64,000 nt of DNA from JAVBMU01 sp031551755 (GTDB taxonomy: Bacteria; Actinomycetota; Actinomycetes; Actinomycetales; Cellulomonadaceae), in NCBI GenBank assembly GCA_031551755.1, contig JAVBNE010000096.1, positions 22,232-86,231 on the forward strand. The letters are read 5' to 3'. Below, in pieces: positions 20,511-26,876 of the stretch; positions within the stretch are counted from its first letter, which is position 1; each line of letters starts with the position of its first letter. Below the pieces are notes generated by a model. It worked only from the letters and a program-made list of their open reading frames with translations. It was not told the DNA's origin and did no database searches. The position numbers were made by a program, and so were the translations under genes.

Positions 20511-20945
20511 ATGGGCGATGTGTACGTTCACCGCATCCATCTTGCCGCGATCGTCGCGCTCGCCGCCGGGATCGTCGCAGGCTGCACCGGCCCGGACGAC
20601 GAAGAGGCAGCGCACGAGGTGGACCGGTTCTACGCGGCCATCGAGGCGGGCGACGGTGCGGCGGCGTGCCATCTGCTCTTGCCGAGTTCGGCGCAGAAAC
20701 TGTCCGACGACGCCGGACGGCCGTGCGCGGATGCGATCGTCGACCCAGCCGAGGCCGGGGCCATACTGGCCGACCGCGCCACCGACTCCGAGATCCGCGC
20801 GGTGCACCGAGCCGGTGGGCAGGCGCAGGTCGTCACAGCCACCGACACCGTGTTCCTGGCCAGATCCGGTGACGCCTGGGTGGTCACCGCCGTCGGCTGC
20901 GACGCCCGCGGGGACCTCCCCTATGACTGCGAGGTAGAACCGTGA
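20511..20945 (+). CDS. small lipoprotein, unknown function
   Basis: 144 residues. A signal segment with HLAAIVALAAGIVAGC forms a lipobox, and a ~115-residue acidic domain follows (EVDRFYAAIEAGDGAAACHLLLP), which resembles small actinobacterial lipoproteins with an NTF2/DUF4878-like start. A GTG three codons later is an alternative start. The stop overlaps the GTG of the next mini-gene (GTGA), so three genes (20511-21756) form a tight operon. Confidence 0.72.
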   Translation: MGDVYVHRIHLAAIVALAAGIVAGCTGPDDEEAAHEVDRFYAAIEAGDGAAACHLLLPSSAQKLSDDAGRPCADAIVDPAEAGAILADRATDSEIRAVHRAGGQAQVVTATDTVFLARSGDAWVVTAVGCDARGDLPYDCEVEP

Positions 20946-21034
20946 GAACACCGCGAGTGGTGTTTCTGATGACCTCCGCCTGGATCGTCGTCGGCCTACT
21001 GGTCACTTTCGCGCTCGCCGGAATGCACCGATGA
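20942..21034 (+). CDS. 30-residue single-pass membrane mini-protein
   Basis: A GTG-initiated frame of 30 codons encodes a short basic N-terminus followed by one hydrophobic helix (TSAWIVVGLLVTFALAG). The GTG overlaps the upstream lipoprotein stop (GTGA), and its TGA overlaps the ATG of the next gene (ATGA). Such double 4-bp overlaps argue for real translation, although the gene is too short for standard prediction. Function unknown. Confidence 0.55.
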   Translation: MRTPRVVFLMTSAWIVVGLLVTFALAGMHR

Positions 21035-21756
21035 ACACCCTGCCGCCGGACTCCCACCGGACGGACCCAGCCCGACCGGCTCTACGTCGGGTGGTACGAG
21101 AAAACTCCCTGTCGCTCATCTTCGCGGCGCTCTTCCTCACCGCCTTCGTCGGTCAGGCCCTGGTGGGAGCCGGGCGGTACAACCGGGAACAGCTCGCCGC
21201 CGGCCTGGAACCACTCGCGGTGGCCGGTTACGTCACGTCCTCCGCCTTCTGGGTGGATGTCACGGAGAACTGGCAGTCGGAGTTCCTCCAGTTCCTGCTC
21301 TTCATCACCCTGACCGTGTGGTTCGTGCAGCACGGCTCGCCCGAGTCGAAGACGCTCGACGATGCCGGTCGGGAGACGGACGAGAAGCAGCTGACCGGGC
21401 GGTTCGCCCAACCCGACTCGCCGGGGTGGGTGCACGCGGGTGGTTGGCGATTGCGCCTCTACTCCCACTCCCTGGCGCTCGTCATGGGTGTGATCTTCCT
21501 CGGGTCGTGGCTCGCGCAGTCGGTGGGTGGCGCCGTGGCGTACAGCGAGGAGCAACTACGGGAGCGGCATGACCCAGTGAACTGGAGCGAGTACGTCACG
21601 CTCCCCGACTTCTGGGACCGGACCCTGCAGAACTGGCAGTCGGAACTGCTCGCTGTCCTCGCAATGGTCGTGTTCTCGATCTACCTCCGCGAACGCGGGT
21701 CGCCGGAGTCCAAACCCGTGGGGCTGCCGCACGACGGCACGGGGGTGCAGGGGTAG
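21031..21756 (+). CDS. DUF6766-like multi-pass membrane protein with internal repeat
   Basis: 241 residues with about four hydrophobic segments. The protein is an internal duplication: FWVDVTENWQSEFLQF ... HGSPESK in the first half is mirrored by FWDRTLQNWQSELLAV ... RGSPESK in the second. Each half has two membrane segments separated by an exported acidic loop. It resembles DUF6766. Function unknown. It is the last gene of the coupled operon that starts at 20511. Confidence 0.75.
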   Translation: MNTLPPDSHRTDPARPALRRVVRENSLSLIFAALFLTAFVGQALVGAGRYNREQLAAGLEPLAVAGYVTSSAFWVDVTENWQSEFLQFLLFITLTVWFVQHGSPESKTLDDAGRETDEKQLTGRFAQPDSPGWVHAGGWRLRLYSHSLALVMGVIFLGSWLAQSVGGAVAYSEEQLRERHDPVNWSEYVTLPDFWDRTLQNWQSELLAVLAMVVFSIYLRERGSPESKPVGLPHDGTGVQG

Positions 21757-21775
21757 GGGTTCGCGCTGCGCCTGG

Positions 21776-22045
21776 TCACAAGAGGTCGAAGAACCGTTCG
21801 AAAAAGACGGTCAGCTTCTCGATGACTGTCTGCTTCTTTACCCCGTGGTTCGAGTTCTTCGTGAACCGGGAGACCGGGGGCAGGATCCTGGTGATGGCGG
21901 TGCCGGTGGCTTTGAGCTGCCCGTCGCGGAAGGCTCGGTCGACGAAGGCGCGGGCCTCGTCCGGCCGAAGGTTCTCCTCAGCGATAATGCGTTGGAGCTC
22001 CGCCTCACGCTTGGCCGCCACGTAGACGCGCCACTGGTCGGCCAC
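21776..22045 (-). pseudogene. orphan C-terminal fragment of a type I restriction enzyme HsdR subunit
   Basis: The 89-codon frame matches the C-terminal helical end of HsdR R subunits, with ENLRPDEARAFVDRAFRDGQ, GTAITRILPPVSRF and KKQTVIEKLTVFFERFF. Full HsdR proteins are about 1000 residues, so the nuclease and motor domains are gone, and no hsdM or hsdS lies nearby. The GTG at 22045 may allow expression of a small protein, but it is most likely a remnant of a lost type I system. Confidence 0.75.
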
Positions 22046-22066
22046 GAAAAACCCACCATCATCTCC

Positions 22067-22084
22067 CCTTACCTCGAAGTAAGG
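22067..22084. promoter_or_regulatory. candidate vapBC operator (inverted repeat)
   Basis: The near-perfect 18-bp palindrome CCTTACCTCGAAGTAAGG has 6-bp arms around a TCGA core and lies 26 bp upstream of vapB. A further half-site GTAAGG (22098-22103) overlaps the vapB ribosome site. This fits autoregulation by the VapB AbrB-type domain, which is inference. Confidence 0.5.
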
Positions 22085-22110
22085 ACTTGAGCCGATGGTA
22101 AGGTGATTGC

Positions 22111-22359
22111 ATGCCGACCGCTACCGTCACCTCCAAAGGGCAGATCACAATCCCCGCTGCCGTACGGGCCTCACTGGGACTGCGCCCGGGTGACCGCGTC
22201 GAGTTCGTGGAACTACCTGACGGGAACTTTGAACTGATACCTGCGACCCGCTCGGTCCAGACGCTCAAGGGCTTCTTCGGCCCGCCGCCAGCTCCCGCGG
22301 TGACCATCGACGAGATGGCCCGGAGGGCGGCGCTGGCAGCCGCCAAGGAGAACAAGTGA
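22111..22359 (+). CDS. vapB: AbrB/MazE-type antitoxin (VapB)
   Basis: 82 residues. The N-terminal swapped-hairpin AbrB domain is recognisable from TSKGQITIPAAVRASLGLRPGDRVEF. The Pro-rich and helical C-terminus (PPPAPAVTIDEMARRAALAA) should bind and block the toxin. AGGTGA sits about 6 nt before the ATG. The stop overlaps the vapC start (GTGA), the usual toxin-antitoxin coupling. Confidence 0.9.
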   Translation: MPTATVTSKGQITIPAAVRASLGLRPGDRVEFVELPDGNFELIPATRSVQTLKGFFGPPPAPAVTIDEMARRAALAAAKENK

Positions 22360-22748
22360 TCGGCCTCGACACCAACGTCCTCATCCGATACATCGTCCGC
22401 GATGACGCGAGGCAGGCCGCGATAGCCGACGAGCTCATCGACAAACTGACGCCAACCAAACCCGGATACGTGACGTTGCTCGTCCTTGCTGAGCTGTGGT
22501 GGGTTCTCGGCAGCTCCTACACCTACACCGCCGACCAGCGGCGGGAGCTTGTCGAGGCCCTACTGACTGCCCAGGAACTCAGAATCGAGTCCACGGAGCG
22601 AGTTCGCGCAGCATTAGAGCGGGTCACCGTCGGCGCCGACTTCCCGGATGCGCTCATCGCCCAATCCGCGAAGGACGCCGGCTGCTCAGTGGTGATGACC
22701 TTTGACGCGAAGGCAGCGAAGCGCGCCGGCATGCGCCTCGTAGCCTGA
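22356..22748 (+). CDS. vapC: PIN-domain toxin (VapC)
   Basis: 130 residues from a GTG that overlaps the vapB stop. PIN-domain acidic residues are visible in GLDTNVLIRYIV, VLAELWW, DFPDALIAQSA and TFDAKAAK, giving the four-acid metal site of a ribonuclease. VapC toxins cleave tRNA or rRNA when released from VapB. The gene ends exactly where the convergent gene at 22749 ends. Confidence 0.92.
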   Translation: MIGLDTNVLIRYIVRDDARQAAIADELIDKLTPTKPGYVTLLVLAELWWVLGSSYTYTADQRRELVEALLTAQELRIESTERVRAALERVTVGADFPDALIAQSAKDAGCSVVMTFDAKAAKRAGMRLVA

Positions 22749-23264
22749 TCAAGCGGCAGGGTCCGGCCAGCCAGCAAGGTGGCCGAGCCAGGCGATGGCG
22801 ATCCACGGCCCACGGATCTCGACATCGATGCCCTTGCCCCCGATAGCGGCGGTGCATTCGTCGGACATGCTCACCACCCGATCGGTGTTCAGGCGCACCA
22901 ACCGAAGCGCCGCCAGATCCAGGGCCACCGGCCGGGGTATCCCGGGTGGCACTACCCAGGCCGCGGAACCGCTCATGCGCACCAACGGACGGTCGGCATG
23001 AACGCTCGGCATCCAGGGAGCAGTGCCGGTCATGACCATGCAGAGGAATCCCTTGATCTCCTCCGCAGGGTCACTCGGTAGATGGCGGCGCGCGATCAGT
23101 GTCGGGTTACCCGCGAACAGCCCACCGCTCGTTCCAATAGCCGCATCAATCCCAGCTCCGACCGCGTTGAGCAGCGTCAAGAAGACGCCATCGGCAACCT
23201 TGTCGGCGGACGACCCCGGTGGCCGCCAGCCGATCAGGTCGCGAATGAGAGGTTGAGTGGTCAC
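22749..23264 (-). CDS. protein of unknown function downstream of fic
   Basis: 171 residues from a GTG with AGGAG seven bases upstream. I do not recognise the family. It has a mixed hydrophobic pattern without clear transmembrane helices, a GTSGGLFAGNP glycine loop and a Trp-rich C-terminus (GPWIAIAWLGHLAGWPDP). It starts 45 bp after the fic stop on the same strand, so it is probably co-transcribed with fic. Its first 13 codons (MTTQPLIRDLIGW) and upstream region recur at 37.8 kb in a broken gene. Confidence 0.6.
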   Translation of the reverse strand: MTTQPLIRDLIGWRPPGSSADKVADGVFLTLLNAVGAGIDAAIGTSGGLFAGNPTLIARRHLPSDPAEEIKGFLCMVMTGTAPWMPSVHADRPLVRMSGSAAWVVPPGIPRPVALDLAALRLVRLNTDRVVSMSDECTAAIGGKGIDVEIRGPWIAIAWLGHLAGWPDPAA

Positions 23265-23292
23265 GCGCAGGCTCCTCTCGAAGCTCTGTGGC
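23225..23292. repeat. 68-bp direct repeat, copy 1 (start of the 22749-23264 gene)
   Basis: By eye 63 of 68 bases match 37786-37853 in the same orientation. It spans the ribosome site, the GTG start and the first 13 codons of the gene on the minus strand. Confidence 0.8.
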
Positions 23293-23309
23293 GGTCCGAG
23301 GGCATCCGA

Positions 23310-24536
23310 TCACCCACGACGCAGCCGTTGGGCATAGACATCCAGAACGTCAATGATCCCGGCGTGCTGGTAAACCCGGTTGCGCTGCTTCCCAGTGCGT
23401 TCCGCCAAGACTCCGGCGTCGACCAACTGGGCGAGCGCCCGCTGGGCGCCCATGCCGCTCAGGCCAAGACTCTCCATCAACAGGCCGGCGTTCACGACCG
23501 GATGTGCCACCAGCAACGGCAGTACCTTCCACGCTGCTGAGTCACGGCGCACCCCCACCATCTGTTCACTTGACCACGCCAGCTGGGAAGCGAGCTCATC
23601 GACCAGCCGGGCACCGGACCCAGCAGCGTACCTGCTGGCGTTGGCAAACACCTCGATGATCGGTCGAGCGTCGCCCTCACGGTAAGTGCCGAGCGCACGG
23701 AAATAGTACTCGGTGTCGCGTAACAGGCCCGCGGAAACTGGTGCTGTGGTACTGACCAGCAAACCCTTCGCCTTCAACAGGGCATGGACGAGCGCTCGAC
23801 CTGTTCGCCCATTGCCATCAGCGAATGGGTGGATCGTTTCGAACTGGGCATGCGCGATCGCTGCCTGTACGAGTACCGGCAGGTCGTCGCGACGCAAGTA
23901 AGTGATGAGGTCATTCATGGCATCAGGCACCCGTTCGGCCTGTGGTGCGATGTGGCTGGCCCCTCGCGGCGTGATACCGCTCGACCCGACCCATACCAAA
24001 CCATCGCGATAGCGCCCCGCATGCTCCTGCCAGCCCGGTTGAGCGTTCAGGAGTTCGAACTGCATGGCGAGGATCGCCTGGTTATCCAGCCGGTCCGATA
24101 GCTCAAGCGCGGCCTCCATCGCACGCACATTGGCCACAACCACCCTTGCGTTCTCTGAGGTGGACTGGTCGATCTCGGCGAGTGCGAGCTGACGCGCACC
24201 CACGGTCAGATTCTCGATCTGCGACGACGAGGTGGACTCCGTGCGTAACAGGATCGACGACATCGGTCCGAGTGTCGGGCTTTCAGCTCCCAGAACCGAC
24301 CGCGCGTAGGTATCGAAGCGTGCGAGGGCTGTGGCCGCCTCCTCCACATCCGCCGCAACGTCGGTCGGCAAGCTCGGGGTGTAGCCGGCGATCGATGGAG
24401 TGACCGCCGACTCGTAGGGCCCGCTCGCGGCCACCACCCGAGCACGCCCGTGCAGCCCGTCGGGCTCCGCGGCCCACACGTGCTCTTCGTACTCGGTCGG
24501 CGGCACCGACACCGGAAGTGTGATCACGTCAACCAT
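23310..24536 (-). CDS. Fic family protein (probable AMP-transferase)
   Basis: 408 residues. The Fic core motif HPFADGNGRTGRALVHALLK is intact, including the catalytic His. An N-terminal inhibitory-helix pattern SSSQIENL with its Glu (about residue 115) indicates an auto-inhibited class. A C-terminal winged-helix region (LLMESLGLSGMGAQRALAQLVDAGVLAERTGKQRN) suggests DNA binding. Fic proteins usually transfer AMP to a protein target. The ATG directly abuts a perfect inverted repeat and lacks a Shine-Dalgarno sequence, so it may be leaderless and self-regulated. The unknown gene at 22749 follows it. Confidence 0.92.
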   Translation of the reverse strand: MVDVITLPVSVPPTEYEEHVWAAEPDGLHGRARVVAASGPYESAVTPSIAGYTPSLPTDVAADVEEAATALARFDTYARSVLGAESPTLGPMSSILLRTESTSSSQIENLTVGARQLALAEIDQSTSENARVVVANVRAMEAALELSDRLDNQAILAMQFELLNAQPGWQEHAGRYRDGLVWVGSSGITPRGASHIAPQAERVPDAMNDLITYLRRDDLPVLVQAAIAHAQFETIHPFADGNGRTGRALVHALLKAKGLLVSTTAPVSAGLLRDTEYYFRALGTYREGDARPIIEVFANASRYAAGSGARLVDELASQLAWSSEQMVGVRRDSAAWKVLPLLVAHPVVNAGLLMESLGLSGMGAQRALAQLVDAGVLAERTGKQRNRVYQHAGIIDVLDVYAQRLRRG

Positions 24537-24569
24537 CTTAGTAACACTTAGCGCAGAAGTGTTACTAAG
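24537..24569. promoter_or_regulatory. perfect 13-bp inverted repeat touching the fic start codon
   Basis: Arms CTTAGTAACACTT (24537-24549) and AAGTGTTACTAAG (24557-24569) are exact complements with a 7-base spacer. The first arm ends at the base before the fic ATG (24536). No ribosome site lies between, so the repeat probably overlaps the promoter of a leaderless transcript and acts as an operator. Confidence 0.7.
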
Positions 24570-25141
24570 GCACTTCCCAAGGTGGTGTCGGCATGCATCG
24601 TCGGGGGCGGTTCTGGTGGCGAGAAGAACCGAAGCGACGATGAGCGAGGGCCTGCCGATTCCGAAACGGCAGTGGGCAACGATGTGACTACCGCCTTGAA
24701 ACGATCGATCAACTCGCGGACCACGGGCGTCGCATCAGCCAGTTGAGGAACGCCACGATCTGGGATCGGGAGCGCTACGTACTCCAGGCACGGCCGCGGT
24801 CACTTCTTGACGTTCAGCAGGAGCAGTGCGGAGCGGCATTCGGAGAACACTGCAGACTTGAGGATCGAGACTGGGAGTCGACCATCGACCACGTCAGGGC
24901 TGGCCACCCGTCAATGTCCGCCGAGGCTGATCGCCGGCCGGAGGTGACCATCGCACAGTTCCCTTCAACTTGCCGGCTTCTTGTTGAACCAAAAGGCAGT
25001 TTACTTCAATAAGGTTCGCTCCTGTTGAAGAAAACCTCAAACTGATTAGGCGCTCGGCCTCTTGTGCGCTGTCACGAGGCGAAAAGCGGGCGCCGACCAT
25101 TCAGGCGGGGTTTCACGTGTTGGTCGCGCCCTCTCGCCTGG
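24570..25141. other. 570-bp gene-free stretch with degraded repeat sequence
   Basis: No frame here looks like a gene. An 89-codon plus-strand frame (24743-25012) has no ribosome site or recognisable domain. The part from about 24960 to 25060 is AT-richer than its surroundings and holds several TTGAA/TTCAA words, a 12-mer ACTTCAATAAGG (25003-25014) whose complement occurs at 40281-40292, and the direct repeat at 25025. It looks like the remains of a mobile element end. Confidence 0.5.
25025..25057. repeat. 33-bp direct repeat, copy 1
   Basis: It matches 40286-40318 in the same orientation with 5 mismatches. The core is ACCTCAAACTRATTAGGCGC. Together the copies flank a 15.3-kb segment with the siderophore and AbiE genes. 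Confidence 0.65.
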
Positions 25142-26743
25142 TTACCTGTCGCGGTCGCCACGCTCTTGGTACTCACGCGGGGAGAGTCCGTGGAAGCGGG
25201 AGAAGGCGGCGCTGAACGTTGGCAGGTGGGCATAGCCGACGCGACGGCCCACGGCGCTGGGCTTGGCGCCTCCTGCAAGCATCTCGCGGGCGATGCGCAT
25301 GCGGACCGCGTAGCGCCAGCGGGCGAAGGTCATGCCGGTCTCATCACGGAAGGCTCGGTGAACCTCTGCGGGGAGGTCATATGAAGGTGTGCCGGTGCCG
25401 CCGCCAATCGATCGCAAATAGTGCGTCGCGGCGGCGTAAGCGCGCTGGTCGACGGGCATCGGCGCGGAGCGAGCGCGCTGGGCCGCGACCTGCTCGCGGA
25501 ACAGCCCGAGCACATGCGCAGGGTCGTAGCCTTCCGGCCTCAGGTGGGATCGGTCGCTCACGGCGCAGAACATCAGGTAGTCGTCCCATGCTGGGGAGAA
25601 CTGGACCTGAATCGGTTCTGTCAGCCGCAGCTCGCCGGTCTTGACGGTGGCGGGCGGCAGCGAGATCGAGTCCTCGCGAAGTCCGGTGACATGCTCCACC
25701 CCGGCTGGGATCCAGGTGGCGACGCCCTGTCGCCGTTCGTACCGACGCTGACCGACGTCCAGGTACCCGCTGCCGCGGTATATCCAGCTGAGGACATGGA
25801 CGTCGTTGGCGTGGGCGGCCGTCGTGGCCGCGGGGAGCAGGTCGGGTGCAGCCGGCGGGGTACCGCTGGCCCGCAACATTGTCACGAGGTCACCGGCCTG
25901 ATGTGCGGCCTGCACTCGCTGGGAGGTTCCTCCAGTGCCGGGGTGTGCGGAGATCCGTCGACTGAACTCGTGGGGGGTCAGTCCGCACCACTGTTTGAAC
26001 GCGCGCGTCAATCCGTTCCGGCTGGCGAAGCCCACCCGTCCCGCGACAAGGTCGACGCCGTCGCCGGCGGCCAGGAACTCCACCGCGGCGCCGAGACGGC
26101 ACCGCAGCCGCCACTGCTCGAAGGTGAGGCCAGTGTCGGCGACGAAGTCTCGACGCAGGGTACGAGGGCTGACGCACACGCGGGTTGCCCAGTCGTCGAG
26201 GGTGAGATCGAGCGCTGGATCGCGGACGAGCTCCGCGGCCACCGCCCTGGCCCCGGAAGCTCTCGGCAGCACCGGCGGCTGGAGATCGCAGGACCGGGTG
26301 GCGTCGCCTTGCTGCGGCACCGACCGTCGCATACTAGTCCGGCTCAGGAGTTCGAGCAGCCCGTCCCGTGCGTAGCCGTTGCCGGTCAGTGGTGTGACGG
26401 TCATGTTGTAGTACTGGATCAACCAGTCCTGCCAGCCATCAGGGACGTCGAACCTCGTCAGTTCCGACGGTGCGCCGACTCCCGCGCTCGCGTCCGGAGA
26501 CAGTGGGAAAGCGACCGTCCCGGGCTGTGTGAGTAGCTCACGACGATTCCAGCCGTCAGCCGGGATCCAGACCCCTTCACCGTCGGTGATGCGGTACTCC
26601 ACGTCGTCGTCGATGCGCACGTGCGCTGTTCCGGTGCGGACCCAGAACAGCAGCGGACGGCGAACCCGGCCCGTCGAGTCCCACCGCGCTCCCGGGATCG
26701 GCGGGGGACCAGGAGTGCTCGGGTCAGTGGAGGAGGCAGCCAT
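25142..26743 (-). CDS. tandem AraC-type transcriptional regulator (two regulator modules fused)
   Basis: 533 residues, about twice a normal AraC protein. Residues ~1-120 are a cupin-like sensor, and ~170-265 an AraC DNA-binding domain (SPRTLRRDFVADTGLTFEQW ... RVGFASRNGLTRAFKQWCGL). Residues ~300-420 are a second sensor (DVGQRRYERRQGVATWIPAG). Residues ~450-530 are a second DNA-binding domain ending RRVGYAHLPTFSAAFSRFHG, with a reduced first helix pair. It is divergent from the siderophore genes with an iron box between them, so it is probably their YbtA/AlcR-like activator. The fusion is unusual. Confidence 0.85.
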   Translation of the reverse strand: MAASSTDPSTPGPPPIPGARWDSTGRVRRPLLFWVRTGTAHVRIDDDVEYRITDGEGVWIPADGWNRRELLTQPGTVAFPLSPDASAGVGAPSELTRFDVPDGWQDWLIQYYNMTVTPLTGNGYARDGLLELLSRTSMRRSVPQQGDATRSCDLQPPVLPRASGARAVAAELVRDPALDLTLDDWATRVCVSPRTLRRDFVADTGLTFEQWRLRCRLGAAVEFLAAGDGVDLVAGRVGFASRNGLTRAFKQWCGLTPHEFSRRISAHPGTGGTSQRVQAAHQAGDLVTMLRASGTPPAAPDLLPAATTAAHANDVHVLSWIYRGSGYLDVGQRRYERRQGVATWIPAGVEHVTGLREDSISLPPATVKTGELRLTEPIQVQFSPAWDDYLMFCAVSDRSHLRPEGYDPAHVLGLFREQVAAQRARSAPMPVDQRAYAAATHYLRSIGGGTGTPSYDLPAEVHRAFRDETGMTFARWRYAVRMRIAREMLAGGAKPSAVGRRVGYAHLPTFSAAFSRFHGLSPREYQERGDRDR

Positions 26744-26784
26744 CGTGGCCTAACTATGCGGCAGTCTGCGCACACCAGCAGAGG

Positions 26785-26803
26785 TGAGGGTTGGCTAACC
26801 TTA
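26785..26803. promoter_or_regulatory. DtxR/IdeR-type iron box
   Basis: TGAGGGTTGGCTAACCTTA matches 15 of 19 positions of the DtxR consensus TTAGGTTAGGCTAACCTAA, including an exact GGCTAACCT half. It lies 74 bp upstream of the siderophore-interacting protein and 41 bp from the AraC gene, so it can repress both under iron-replete conditions. Confidence 0.75.
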
Positions 26804-26876
26804 ACAGCGGCCCGCATCGCCGTCGGCAGCGCGCCCTCAGTACTTCTCGAAGCAATCGGAAAGGCCGGCCCACCGC

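Noticed and set aside
24743..25012. 89-codon plus-strand frame upstream of the AraC gene
   Set aside because: There is no ribosome site or recognisable domain, and it crosses the AT-rich repeat debris.
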